Source of the DNA: Candidatus Caenarcanales bacterium
GTDB lineage: Bacteria > Cyanobacteriota > Vampirovibrionia > LMEP-6097
Length of the DNA stretch: 35,435 nucleotides
Direction of reading: 5' to 3'
NCBI GenBank assembly: GCA_013216135.1
Contig: JABSOS010000028.1
Location: forward strand, 1 to 35,435
Each line of letters starts with the position of its first letter. The stretch's first letter is position 1. This document shows, piece after piece, positions 25,413-32,553 of this stretch. The notes under the pieces are model-generated. The model worked only from the letters and a program-made list of their open reading frames with translations, made no database searches and had not been told where the DNA came from. Position numbers and translations under genes: made by a program.

Positions 25413-25523
25413 ATCTATATAGGAGCTTACTACTCTACTTGGGACTTGAAGTTTATATTTACTCCCATCGTGTTCAATACCACCATATCTAGTTAAGGCA
25501 TCTCTAAAATTTAATCTATTCAT
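25395..25523 (-). pseudogene. Truncated copy of the 335-aa partner gene
   Basis: The ATG and first 37 codons match the 335-aa gene at 22554 residue for residue (MNRLNFRDALTRYGGIEHD and on, to SSYID), then the frame runs out of homology (LFAIN) into a TAA. The ATGA overlap with the upstream pentapeptide gene is kept. The remnant overlaps the last 18 nt of the 79-aa gene on the other strand. It shows that the second module lost, or never received, its partner. Confidence 0.8.
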
Positions 25524-28146
25524 AAGTTGTAACGTACCCCTAAATCTTTGTTATCTAAGTTGTTAACTAGGTTTACCATTCCTAGGAAACCAAACTCTTC
25601 GTCATTTACTTCACTATAGATCTCTATGGTTTGTTTTCCATATTCATTCACTAAGTGAGTTAGAGTATGTTTCACAGGAGTATTAATATACTCAGAAAGT
25701 GCGGTAGCTTTTACATTCATTTTCTCTTCTTGATCATCACCGATAATGATAGATCCAAGTGATTCGACATCCATGTTGATTTTTTGAGCTCTGATGTCAT
25801 CTCTGTTTACGATTCCACCATTTTCATTGAGTATTAGATTGTCTTTATCAGCTATGGTGAAGTTTGTGAATAAAGAACCAAGCAGTGTAAGATCCTCGAT
25901 ATTTATTCCTGTACCAGCTCCAAGAAGCTTTAAGTTATTAACGACACAATGATTTAAGGACCAACTTTTAGCATCTATCTCATTTATTTCAGTATCGCTA
26001 ATGACACAGTTTTCCATATGAACATTATTTAGTTTTGCTTTTTCCCAAGTGGTTTTATCTAGGAAACAATCTTTGAATGTGACCCCTTGTAGATCTACAT
26101 TTGAAAAGTCTGCACCTGTTAAATCCACATGCTTAAATTCTGTTCCTATAAGTGAAGCATACTTAAATGAAGCTTTACGAGCATTTGTGTTTTCAAGTAC
26201 TGCTCCTGAAAGGTTTTGATAATCAAATTTAGCTTTAGGGATAATAGAGTCATGGATGTGAACCCCTATTAATTTATTTATATATTGTGGTGAATTGAAA
26301 TTCTTAGCCATTTTATTTATTGAAATGGAATTTGTTGTTCCATTGTCAGAGCTGTTTTTAACTTGTTTTGTGTCGAGTAAATTTTCTTTGTTTGTTAATT
26401 TATAATCACTCATTAGAGTTGCTTGGATTTGATCTTCAATATTAAGCAAAAATTCTTTGTTAGGACTCTTATAGTCAGGGTTTGGACCTGAGCTACTTAT
26501 GGAATCTAAGGATGCTGGTTGATAAATATTCCCTGTTTCATCCCAGTTAACTTTTTTACTATTATCACTAAAAGTTCTTGCCTTAAGATCTTTGATGTTT
26601 CCTTTAATCCCTACAAGCCAATTTTCAGCAGGTTTTCTATAACTTTCTGGCTCATAGTCAATTATTTTAGTAAGTGTTTTTTTTTCTATACTATTTTTTA
26701 AATAATTGGATAAAACTTCTATTTCTTTAGAATCTAAACCTCTAAACGCTTCTCTTATTTTTTCGATGCTATCTAATCTTTGATGGAATAGACTCGCTGG
26801 TTCTTGATTGAGGTATTTGTTGATGCTTACATTTTTACCCCCTAATATTAATAAATCACTTGGGAAAAGTTGCTCTGGGATTAGTTCTTTTAGTATGATT
26901 TCAGTGAAAATAGTGTTGTTCCAAGTAGTTGTTAGATTTTTTTGTGTTTCAAAATACTTATCCAATCTTTCTCTACCTTCAGGTCCTGTATATAGGTCGG
27001 TGTTATTTAGCTCTTGAATATGAGTTTTCTGGAGAATTTTTTGAGCAAAAGTTAGCCTTCCTGTAATGGCTTTAATTGCTTTAGCTGAGTCAGTTGCTGT
27101 TATATTTTTCTTTTCTGATTTGTCATAAAATTTAGCTAGTTCTTTAACTAGGTCTAAACTTGTTTTTATTGCAATTACTTTTCCTTTAAAGGAAAGTTGA
27201 TTGAGCATATCACTTTGACTTTGAATAAGTTTGTGGAGAACTTCTTTATTGATAGAGAGATTGTTTTTTTCAATGAATTTATCTAAGGCATCTATATAGT
27301 TTTGAGGGTTTTTGAATATTTCATCTGCTTCTTTGTTAACGAAATTCTCTGGATTCATGGATGTGTCATAGATGTTTTGTAGCTCTATCGCAGTCATGTA
27401 GGCAAGTTCTAAAGTTTCTAATTTGAAATCTTGTTGTTCATCATAGGCACCATTAGTTATTGTTTTATGTAATATTTCTGAAAAATCTTTTAGTTTTTCA
27501 GCTAACTTTTTATTGCCAGATTTTATTTCAGGAGCTAGTAATTCTTTACATAAATCTTCTTCGATATATTTTTGATCTCTTAAATCTAATTGAGGAGCTA
27601 GAGTTGTTTTGTTATTTATTGGATCTAAATTATAATCTCCAGTATTAAGGCTCAGAAGTTTATTTATATGTTCAACAGTATCTTTCGCTTTGTTTCCTAT
27701 GGTACTTACAATTTCATCTAAGCCATTTGTTCCTAATTGTTTACCTGGCAATATTTGTTCAGGTCCATCAACATCAAAGATTTTTAGGGATCTTATTCTT
27801 TCTTGTAAAAGCTCCTGAACTTTTTCATGCACTTGCAAGTAAGCTTTAGCTGAATAATAAGTTCGATTAACCCCATCTTTATTCTTTTTAATTTTTTCAG
27901 CGTATCTATCATAAGTTACACCTGGTTGATTTTTCCGGTAAGATTGCTTTACTTTATTATCTAAAAGTATTTCTACTGTATTAATATTGCTTTCGAGACT
28001 TTTATCTTTGACAGACTCTTTCAATTTATATTCATTTAAAGCAGTTCTGTAGTTTTTGACTGAGTCCATTCTTGCACCGTGTGTAAAAATGATATTTTAG
28101 CTGCGATGCTCTGCTTATCTTGAACTTGTAACTTTTTCTTTATAAT
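25411..28146. repeat. Duplicated pentapeptide module, copy 2
   Basis: Homologous to 22442-25159. The left boundary lies inside a truncated partner gene; the right boundary is the conserved upstream block with TTATCTT, ACTTGTAAC and TATAAT, beyond which the two copies share nothing. Confidence 0.85.
25520..28069 (-). CDS. Large pentapeptide-repeat protein, 849 aa, copy B
   Basis: Paralog of the 843-aa protein: the same plan, with a long helical region (1 to about 610), pentapeptide repeats (about 613-699; NLSGAVLENTN, DLTGADFSNVDLQG) and a 150-residue C-terminal domain. In the final 150 residues I count about 15 differences from copy A, whereas the helical region has many substitutions and several insertions (for example an extra NPENFVNKEADEIF-like block). 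It is the first gene after motA and a terminator on the same strand. The ATG has no strong Shine-Dalgarno site (ACGGTGCAAG upstream, the same in both copies). Function unknown. Confidence 0.8.
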   Translation of the reverse strand: MDSVKNYRTALNEYKLKESVKDKSLESNINTVEILLDNKVKQSYRKNQPGVTYDRYAEKIKKNKDGVNRTYYSAKAYLQVHEKVQELLQERIRSLKIFDVDGPEQILPGKQLGTNGLDEIVSTIGNKAKDTVEHINKLLSLNTGDYNLDPINNKTTLAPQLDLRDQKYIEEDLCKELLAPEIKSGNKKLAEKLKDFSEILHKTITNGAYDEQQDFKLETLELAYMTAIELQNIYDTSMNPENFVNKEADEIFKNPQNYIDALDKFIEKNNLSINKEVLHKLIQSQSDMLNQLSFKGKVIAIKTSLDLVKELAKFYDKSEKKNITATDSAKAIKAITGRLTFAQKILQKTHIQELNNTDLYTGPEGRERLDKYFETQKNLTTTWNNTIFTEIILKELIPEQLFPSDLLILGGKNVSINKYLNQEPASLFHQRLDSIEKIREAFRGLDSKEIEVLSNYLKNSIEKKTLTKIIDYEPESYRKPAENWLVGIKGNIKDLKARTFSDNSKKVNWDETGNIYQPASLDSISSSGPNPDYKSPNKEFLLNIEDQIQATLMSDYKLTNKENLLDTKQVKNSSDNGTTNSISINKMAKNFNSPQYINKLIGVHIHDSIIPKAKFDYQNLSGAVLENTNARKASFKYASLIGTEFKHVDLTGADFSNVDLQGVTFKDCFLDKTTWEKAKLNNVHMENCVISDTEINEIDAKSWSLNHCVVNNLKLLGAGTGINIEDLTLLGSLFTNFTIADKDNLILNENGGIVNRDDIRAQKINMDVESLGSIIIGDDQEEKMNVKATALSEYINTPVKHTLTHLVNEYGKQTIEIYSEVNDEEFGFLGMVNLVNNLDNKDLGVRYNL

Positions 28147-28157
28147 CATTTTTTAAT

Positions 28158-28200
28158 AAAAAATCTCTGCTAGTATTAAACTATGAGTTTTTGAAGAGAT
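28158..28200 (-). terminator. Intrinsic terminator after motA
   Basis: On the minus strand ATCTCT pairs with AGAGAT, with an inner TAGT/ACTA pair inside the loop, and the stem is followed by six T. It lies 13 nt past the motA stop and would separate motA from the pentapeptide module. Confidence 0.6.
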
Positions 28201-28212
28201 GCAAGCTTAAAA

Positions 28213-29079
28213 TTACTTAGCCCGCGGCTTAATACTCATCAAAGCATCTTCCAGTGCAGCACCTGATGGACGGTTATAGTGGAAAATTGTTCTACGTGCG
28301 ATTTCCACAGCTGCAAGTGGTTCAGCTCCATTTAAATAAGCCAGCAGTCCCTCTTTAAGCATGTTGTAGTATTGCGATTCATCCTCATTTAGATATTCTA
28401 AATGCTGAGCTATTGGTTGATAATAACCATACGCCGTAAGAATACCCAACATGGTTCCGGTGAGTGCTGCTGATACTTTGTGACCTAATTCTGCTGGAGG
28501 TCCATCAATATGCGCCATTGCAATGATAACCCCGAGTACCGCAGCTACGATACCTACAGCTGGCATGGCGTCTGCTACACGGTTGATAGCACCCGGTCCG
28601 ATTCCAGCTTCAGCATGATGCGCATCAATTTCGCAATTCATAGCTACTTCAACTTCATCAGGTTTAGAGTTGTAGTTTATGACTAGTTTTAAGGAGTCAC
28701 AGAAAAAATGGATAGCGTGGTGATTATTCAGAAAGCTAGGATATTTAGTGAAGATAGAACTACTAGAAGGTTCAGAAACATCTTTTTCTAAACTCAGCAT
28801 CCCACCACGTTTTAGGTTGATGAAACATTCATACATCATTTGTAAAGTTTCAGCGAAGCAGTCAACACCATAAGGACTATCCTTAAAAGGTTTTCCTGCA
28901 CTATCAATAATACTCTTCATTACTTTCCCAGGACACATTGCTAGGAAAATTGCGGTACTACCACCGAAAATAATAATGTACTCTTGCCATACAGAGTAAA
29001 TAGCATGAAGAGGACCACCTTCGAGAACGAATCCTCCAAATATACAAACTGATACTAGTAGTAGAAATACAGCGGTCAT
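28213..29079 (-). CDS. motA: Flagellar motor stator protein MotA
   Basis: MotA forms the proton-conducting stator ring with MotB and contacts FliG. The 288-aa sequence is colinear with enterobacterial-type MotA: four membrane helices (about 2-19, 33-50, 170-190 and 202-222), the cytoplasmic-loop element KRGGMLSLEKDVSEP carrying the charged residues that touch the rotor, MPAVGIVAAVLGVIIAM with the conserved Pro, and the C-terminal NRPS segment. The ATG has only a weak ribosome site and follows the flgN-like gene by 48 nt. No motB lies downstream: a terminator and then the pentapeptide genes follow, so MotB must be encoded elsewhere. Confidence 0.95.
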   Translation of the reverse strand: MTAVFLLLVSVCIFGGFVLEGGPLHAIYSVWQEYIIIFGGSTAIFLAMCPGKVMKSIIDSAGKPFKDSPYGVDCFAETLQMMYECFINLKRGGMLSLEKDVSEPSSSSIFTKYPSFLNNHHAIHFFCDSLKLVINYNSKPDEVEVAMNCEIDAHHAEAGIGPGAINRVADAMPAVGIVAAVLGVIIAMAHIDGPPAELGHKVSAALTGTMLGILTAYGYYQPIAQHLEYLNEDESQYYNMLKEGLLAYLNGAEPLAAVEIARRTIFHYNRPSGAALEDALMSIKPRAK

Positions 29080-29127
29080 TTAATTACTCAGATGCCAATC
29101 TTTGTTTAAGTTCGATCGCTGACGGTT

Positions 29128-29616
29128 TTAACCTTGCATGTCAGCTAATCGTATATTTTCTATTTTCCCGCCACTGTCTTTTTTATAAGTAGCACTTTCG
29201 CTTGATTTATCTGCCTTTGTGAATACTTTAATCATATGATTGATATAGTTAGAAGACTGTCTAATCAGTGCCATGTTATTGTCATTGAATTTTTTGCAGT
29301 CGCTAAGTATACCTTTTAGCTTCTTCGCCATACCTTCTAAGCTGTCTACATCGACATCATCTCTTTCGGTTTCCCTGACTTGATTTAAAACTTCTCCGAT
29401 TTTGGCATTATTGTCAAAACCTTCTTTACGTAAAATACTTTTTCTTTTATTTTCTAACTGTAGAATTTTTGTTGAAAGCTTTCTTTCAATATCCGTTATT
29501 TTCGGCAAAATATCTATATTATTCTTAATGAGAGCTTCTTTCTTTTTCTCAGCTAATTTAAGATACTTAGCATATATATCAAACTCTTGTTCGAGTATAT
29601 CTGTAAGTTCATTCAT
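29128..29616 (-). CDS. flgN: FlgN-like flagellar export chaperone
   Basis: This 162-aa all-helical protein has the FlgN plan: an N-terminal LEQEFDIYAKYLKLAEKKKEALIKNN coiled segment and LPKITDIERKLSTKILQLENKR, followed by a helical C-terminal half that in FlgN binds hook-associated proteins FlgK and FlgL. The ATG at 29616 is chosen because AAGGA lies 8 nt upstream; a longer in-frame start at 29694 would pass through the intergenic hairpin and gives an unlikely N terminus. It lies downstream of two flgM-like genes and upstream of motA. The family is diverse, so the call rests on helix pattern and context. Confidence 0.75.
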   Translation of the reverse strand: MNELTDILEQEFDIYAKYLKLAEKKKEALIKNNIDILPKITDIERKLSTKILQLENKRKSILRKEGFDNNAKIGEVLNQVRETERDDVDVDSLEGMAKKLKGILSDCKKFNDNNMALIRQSSNYINHMIKVFTKADKSSESATYKKDSGGKIENIRLADMQG

Positions 29617-29687
29617 GTTCAGTGTCCTTAGGGTGCGGTTACCGGCCTGCGGGCCATCCTCCAAGAGACAGTAAATCAAAGAAGTAT

Positions 29688-29718
29688 AAAACAAGCCTTA
29701 GGGATTAAGACTTGTTTT
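29688..29718 (-). terminator. Terminator after the second flgM-like gene
   Basis: A 13-bp stem (AAAACAAGTCTTA with TAAGGCTTGTTTT on the minus strand, one U-G pair) has a 5-nt loop. The 3' arm ends in TTTT. It lies 11 nt past the stop at 29730 and looks active in either direction. Confidence 0.7.
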
Positions 29719-29729
29719 AAAATGCAATA

Positions 29730-30047
29730 TTAACCTAAGATAGCTTTGATTAAGCTAGGATCTCCAGCAATACTGTAGGCATCGACATTATATTCGCCGT
29801 TAGCAATCATGGCTTTGAGTGATTCTACTCTATCTTTCCGGGCCGTGGAGCCTGGAGAGTTAGAGGCGAGATTAACAAGATCACTAACACCACTGAAGTT
29901 TACAACGGCTGTGTCGATTTCACCTTCTACATTTGAAAATGAGCCAGCTTCAGCTGCTTCTTTCGTCGCAGTTTTAGCTCCAGCAAACTCTACTAAGCTT
30001 GCTTGATAGCTTGGGTCCAAATATAGATCGTTTTTACCTACTTCCAT
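29730..30047 (-). CDS. FlgM-like anti-sigma-28 factor, paralog 2
   Basis: The C-terminal third (RKDRVESLKAMIANGEYNVD, about 70-89, then AYSIAGDPSLIKAIL) matches the FlgM sigma-28-binding helices. The N-terminal two-thirds are Ala/Asn/Ser-rich and low in structure, as in FlgM, which must be unfolded for flagellar export. Length 105 aa is typical. AGGGG lies 8 nt before the ATG. Terminators on both sides make it its own transcription unit, separate from the first copy. Two FlgM-type proteins in tandem are unusual; they may target different sigma factors or respond to different export steps. Confidence 0.75.
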   Translation of the reverse strand: MEVGKNDLYLDPSYQASLVEFAGAKTATKEAAEAGSFSNVEGEIDTAVVNFSGVSDLVNLASNSPGSTARKDRVESLKAMIANGEYNVDAYSIAGDPSLIKAILG

Positions 30048-30110
30048 GTGATTTACCCCTCTCTATGGATTCATATACTTTATATACCCAATAGAGATAC
30101 AGCTGAATAC

Positions 30111-30125
30111 TATAGTTGTACTATA
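30111..30125. repeat. Inverted repeat upstream of the second flgM-like gene
   Basis: TATAGT, TGT, ACTATA: a perfect 6-bp inverted repeat about 65 nt upstream of the ATG at 30047. On the minus strand TATAGT can also serve as a -10 with TTGAGG 16 nt upstream, so the repeat would overlap a promoter. Confidence 0.35.
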
Positions 30126-30227
30126 TTAAGCCTCAAGGTGTAAACCAAGGTACTATTTTTTGTTAATTTTTATCTACATTATAGTCTAGAAACTAATTAG
30201 TTTCAATAGAATTACGTGATCTACTAT

Positions 30228-30278
30228 AAAAAAAAAAAAAGTAGAACTCGTTTTTGGCGGCGAAGTTCTACTTTTTTT
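30228..30278. terminator. Bidirectional terminator between the two flgM-like genes
   Basis: GTAGAACT (30241-30248) and AGTTCTAC (30264-30271) form an 8-bp stem with a run of A on the left (30228-30240) and seven T on the right. Read on the minus strand it ends the first flgM-like transcript 32 nt past its stop. Confidence 0.85.
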
Positions 30279-30309
30279 GCTAAAGATCTTGGAAAAGGTT
30301 TAGGTACAA

Positions 30310-30630
30310 TTAGCCCACCATTTCGACTAATTGTGGAGCAGCATCAAGAATTGCACTTGAACTTACGTTATAAGTACCTGCTTGTACTTGCTCTTTTACA
30401 TTCTGTACATGGGCTGCCCGCTTCGCGGCGCCTGCAGATTCAGCTCCTTTCATAGCAATGTCTAAATTGACACCGCCAACTGATGCTGAGTCTACACCTA
30501 AGCTCGCCCGTGCGTCAGTAACCGGTTCGGAGTCATAAGCGCCAACTTTGGCAACTTTACTTTGATTGAATTGTAAACTGGATGCGGCTTGTACGCCTTG
30601 AGTAAAATCTATACCATCTCCGATTCTCAT
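30310..30630 (-). CDS. flgM: FlgM-like anti-sigma-28 factor, paralog 1
   Basis: This 106-aa protein has the FlgM plan: an Ala/Ser/Val-rich flexible N-terminal part and a C-terminal sigma-binding segment RAAHVQNVKEQVQAGTYNVS (about 71-90) followed by SSAILDAAPQLVEMV, which matches FlgM helices well. FlgM holds sigma-28 (FliA) inactive until it is exported through the completed hook. AAGGAG precedes the ATG by 6 nt. A long leader with an 18-bp inverted repeat lies upstream. Of the two copies this has the better match to classical FlgM. Confidence 0.85.
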   Translation of the reverse strand: MRIGDGIDFTQGVQAASSLQFNQSKVAKVGAYDSEPVTDARASLGVDSASVGGVNLDIAMKGAESAGAAKRAAHVQNVKEQVQAGTYNVSSSAILDAAPQLVEMVG

Positions 30631-30646
30631 ATTTTCTCCTTAAATT

Positions 30647-30754
30647 GCAAGCATTGAGAGACTATAAAACCTAACTACAAATATTTTTAAAGTTGATGTT
30701 TTCCCCCTAATCAATTTCAAAAATAACTTCCTTGACTAGTCTCTCAATGTTTGC
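30647..30754 (-). repeat. 18-bp inverted repeat in the flgM leader
   Basis: GCAAGCATTGAGAGACTA (30647-30664) is the reverse complement, with one mismatch, of 30737-30754; 13 bp in the core are perfect. In the RNA the two arms would enclose about 72 nt and the 3' arm would end 7 nt before the flgM Shine-Dalgarno site, so it could control translation. A pair of operator sites is the alternative. Confidence 0.65.
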
Positions 30755-30899
30755 CACTCGTTCAACCTGAACCTCTATGCTGGATTACAGCTTAAAACTT
30801 GCAAACTATTTAATTTTTAAGACCGTTCTTTCATAAGCGTTTATCTTATTATCTACACTCTTTATTTAGACAGGTTAGTTTAAAGTTCGGTTAAATGGA

Positions 30900-30977
30900 C
30901 TAAACTTTTTGAATTAATTTTTTGATCTTGCTGATTTGCTCCAACTTCTGCGTTTTCATCGCCCTCAAAATGCTCAT
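30900..30977 (-). CDS. Putative 25-aa basic microprotein
   Basis: A 25-codon frame (MSILRAMKTQKLEQI, then SKIKKLIQKV) ends in TAG. The product is a strongly basic amphipathic helix with Leu/Ile spaced in heptad fashion. The ribosome site is unusually good: GGGGTGAT ends 4 nt before the ATG, close to the AGGAGGTGAT consensus, and a CAAAAAC-TTC-GTTTTTG hairpin (30991-31007) lies just upstream. Part of the coding sequence repeats at 31134-31153. It could be a small functional protein, a type I toxin-like peptide or a fragment of a degraded element; expression is unproven. Confidence 0.4.
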   Translation of the reverse strand: MSILRAMKTQKLEQISKIKKLIQKV

Positions 30978-31167
30978 GTTAATCACCCCACAAAAACTTC
31001 GTTTTTGCAGGGACCCCAGGGAGATACTTTGTAAGGCGTGCCATGCTTAAGCATGCACTTGACACTGCGCTTTTTCGTCCTCTTCAGCCTTGAATTTGAA
31101 GCAAATCAACAAGATCCCTTTTAATCGGAATTATTGCTCCAACTTCTGCGTTTCGCAGCTTAAGCTG
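30924..31167. repeat. Composite repeat and palindrome cluster
   Basis: TTGCTCCAACTTCTGCGTTT occurs identically at 30936-30955 and 31134-31153 (direct). GATCTTGCTGATTTGCT (30924-30940) recurs inverted at 31100-31116 with one mismatch. Two palindromes share the core GCTTAAGC: CATGCTTAAGCATG (31042-31055) and CAGCTTAAGCTG (31156-31167, over the TPR stop codon). CTGCG-TTT-CGCAG (31146-31158) is a further hairpin. The stretch is richer in G+C than its surroundings. It may be a structured RNA or a decayed mobile element. Confidence 0.6.
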
Positions 31168-31921
31168 AGCCTATTTTCTCTAAATATCTTAGAGTGGATA
31201 TGTGATTTGGTAAGTATTTTAGAGTGTCATTAAAATTCTTGCGGGCGTATTTATTATCACCAATTAGCATGTAGCATTGTGCAAGTTTATAGTAGATTTC
31301 TGCATCATAACTATAGTGTTTTTTTGCAGTTTCAAACACTTCTATAGCTGTGTAGTATTTTTTATTCGATAAGTAAGAAGAGCCTATGGCTTTTTGGTAT
31401 TCAGGAAATACATCTTCAATGTCTCTAGCTGATTCTTCCATGATACGAAGATAATCCTTAATATTAAAACGAATTAAATATGTGATAGTGACTTCTAGGA
31501 ATAATCTGAAACAAAGGTAACCAGGGTTGAAGATAGATTTACTATCTTTTAGGAGTTGACATAAAAAAGTTCCCCACTTACTTGCAGGTGAAAATGCACA
31601 GAGTTGATAGTTTCTTTCAGCTTCATCTAATTTTTTATCAAAAACAAGTGCATAAGAAGCTTGAGGTAATTCTTTCAATTCCATATAAAGATTTTGAGCT
31701 TCATTGAAGTGACCTATCTCAAAGGCAGAGACAGCAATTTTTCTTTTTAAAGAGTTTAAAGTTTCATCAAAATTACCATAAAGATCTGGTTCTAGGAGTT
31801 GTTTTTCTAGAATAGAATCATGGCATGATTTAAATTTGGTTAAAGCTTCACCGAAATTCTCTTGCATGTAAGATGAAAGAGCTTCTTTGTATTCCCGGTC
31901 TAAGACTTCATCTTTTAACAT
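31160..31921 (-). CDS. TPR-repeat protein, 253 aa
   Basis: This is a soluble, all-helical protein. Clear tetratricopeptide repeats lie at about 185-218 (KKYYTAIEVFETAKKHYSYD) and 219-250 (AEIYYKLAQCYMLIGDNKYA, then RKNFNDTLKYLPNH), with weaker repeats at the N terminus (YKEALSSYMQENFGEALTKF, about 11-30). TPRs mediate protein binding. The ATG overlaps the end of tsaB (ATGTTAA) with AGGA 7 nt upstream, so the two are translated together. Partner unknown. Confidence 0.8.
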   Translation of the reverse strand: MLKDEVLDREYKEALSSYMQENFGEALTKFKSCHDSILEKQLLEPDLYGNFDETLNSLKRKIAVSAFEIGHFNEAQNLYMELKELPQASYALVFDKKLDEAERNYQLCAFSPASKWGTFLCQLLKDSKSIFNPGYLCFRLFLEVTITYLIRFNIKDYLRIMEESARDIEDVFPEYQKAIGSSYLSNKKYYTAIEVFETAKKHYSYDAEIYYKLAQCYMLIGDNKYARKNFNDTLKYLPNHISTLRYLEKIGSA

Positions 31922-32547
31922 TTTTTTCCTACACTAGGTTCGCGTAAGTAATATGGTTCTAAATCTTCGATATCCTTATAATCTATAATATCTGATTTTT
32001 CGGAAAGAGAGGGTTTTGCGAGCATGACTTTCGCTATGTAATACTCTACGATCAGCTCGCTTGTATTCTCTCTTATATATTCATATACCCGTTCTATTGG
32101 GTTATTAAAACTAAAATACTCATTCTTAATATTTTTAGTTAAGTTTTCTTTGATTTCTGAAATGAAAAAATTTCCTTTAAATGCTGGTATACAAATGGAT
32201 TCATCATTATTTAATTTATGTTCAAATCTTAATAGATCAAAGCTATTCGAGATAAATACTGGGATTTTTAATTCAAGTGAAAGCGTTTTTACTATAGAAA
32301 GAGCATTACGAATCCCGGTAAAAGACCCTGGTCCTATATTTACTGCAAGTAAATTTATTTCATGTACATTCTGATTAGCGGCAATAAAATGTTCTTTTAT
32401 ATTTTGAATTAATTCTGAGGATTTACCCTCAAAATTATATGATGTTAAAACTTTGTGACTGAGGTATTTCTCATCATTATCTAACTCCATTTCCGCAAGG
32501 CAAAATGATTGTGATTTTTGTCCTGAATCAAGAGCTAGAATTTTCAC
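31915..32547 (-). CDS. tsaB: tRNA threonylcarbamoyladenosine protein TsaB
   Basis: TsaB (YeaZ) pairs with TsaD, and with TsaE (14759-15244 here), to make t6A on tRNA. The 210-aa protein has the ASKHA-type N terminus (ILALDSGQKSQSFCLAE) and the diagnostic segment LLAVNIGPGSFTGIRNALSI (about 66-85), followed by LELKIPVFISNSFDLLR. The start is GTG with no ribosome site; TAAAAT (32556-32561) ends 8 nt upstream and itself overlaps the stop codon of the MNT gene. It overlaps the downstream TPR gene by 7 nt. Confidence 0.9.
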   Translation of the reverse strand: MKILALDSGQKSQSFCLAEMELDNDEKYLSHKVLTSYNFEGKSSELIQNIKEHFIAANQNVHEINLLAVNIGPGSFTGIRNALSIVKTLSLELKIPVFISNSFDLLRFEHKLNNDESICIPAFKGNFFISEIKENLTKNIKNEYFSFNNPIERVYEYIRENTSELIVEYYIAKVMLAKPSLSEKSDIIDYKDIEDLEPYYLREPSVGKKC

Positions 32548-32553
32548 AAAGTT

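Larger units (their letters stand above)
30631..31159. other. Palindrome- and repeat-rich intergenic region
   Basis: This 529-nt gap between the TPR gene and the first flgM-like gene (both minus) holds three things described separately: the flgM leader with its long inverted repeat (30647-30754), a possible 25-codon gene (30900-30977), and a GC-richer palindromic stretch (30924-31167). On the minus strand TAAA (30865-30868), 16 nt and TAAGATAA (30841-30848) resemble a sigma-28 promoter (TAAA, 15, GCCGATAA), which would suit flgM; the match is partial. Confidence 0.5.

Noticed and set aside
29101..29120. HIP1-like octamer (cyanobacterial GCGATCGC)
   Set aside because: Only TCGATCGC is present, once; it is no evidence for a cyanobacterial origin.
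29632..29661. Nine-codon leader peptide (MARRPVTAP) upstream of flgN
   Set aside because: GGAGG directly touches the ATG, leaving no spacing for initiation, and no attenuator structure follows.
29617..29694. 26-codon extension of the FlgN-like protein
   Set aside because: It runs through the terminator arm and a GC-rich intergenic stretch; the ATG at 29616 has AAGGA at 8 nt.
30983..31054. 23-codon frame upstream of the 25-codon gene
   Set aside because: Its ATG lies in a palindrome and lacks a ribosome binding site; the end looks accidental.
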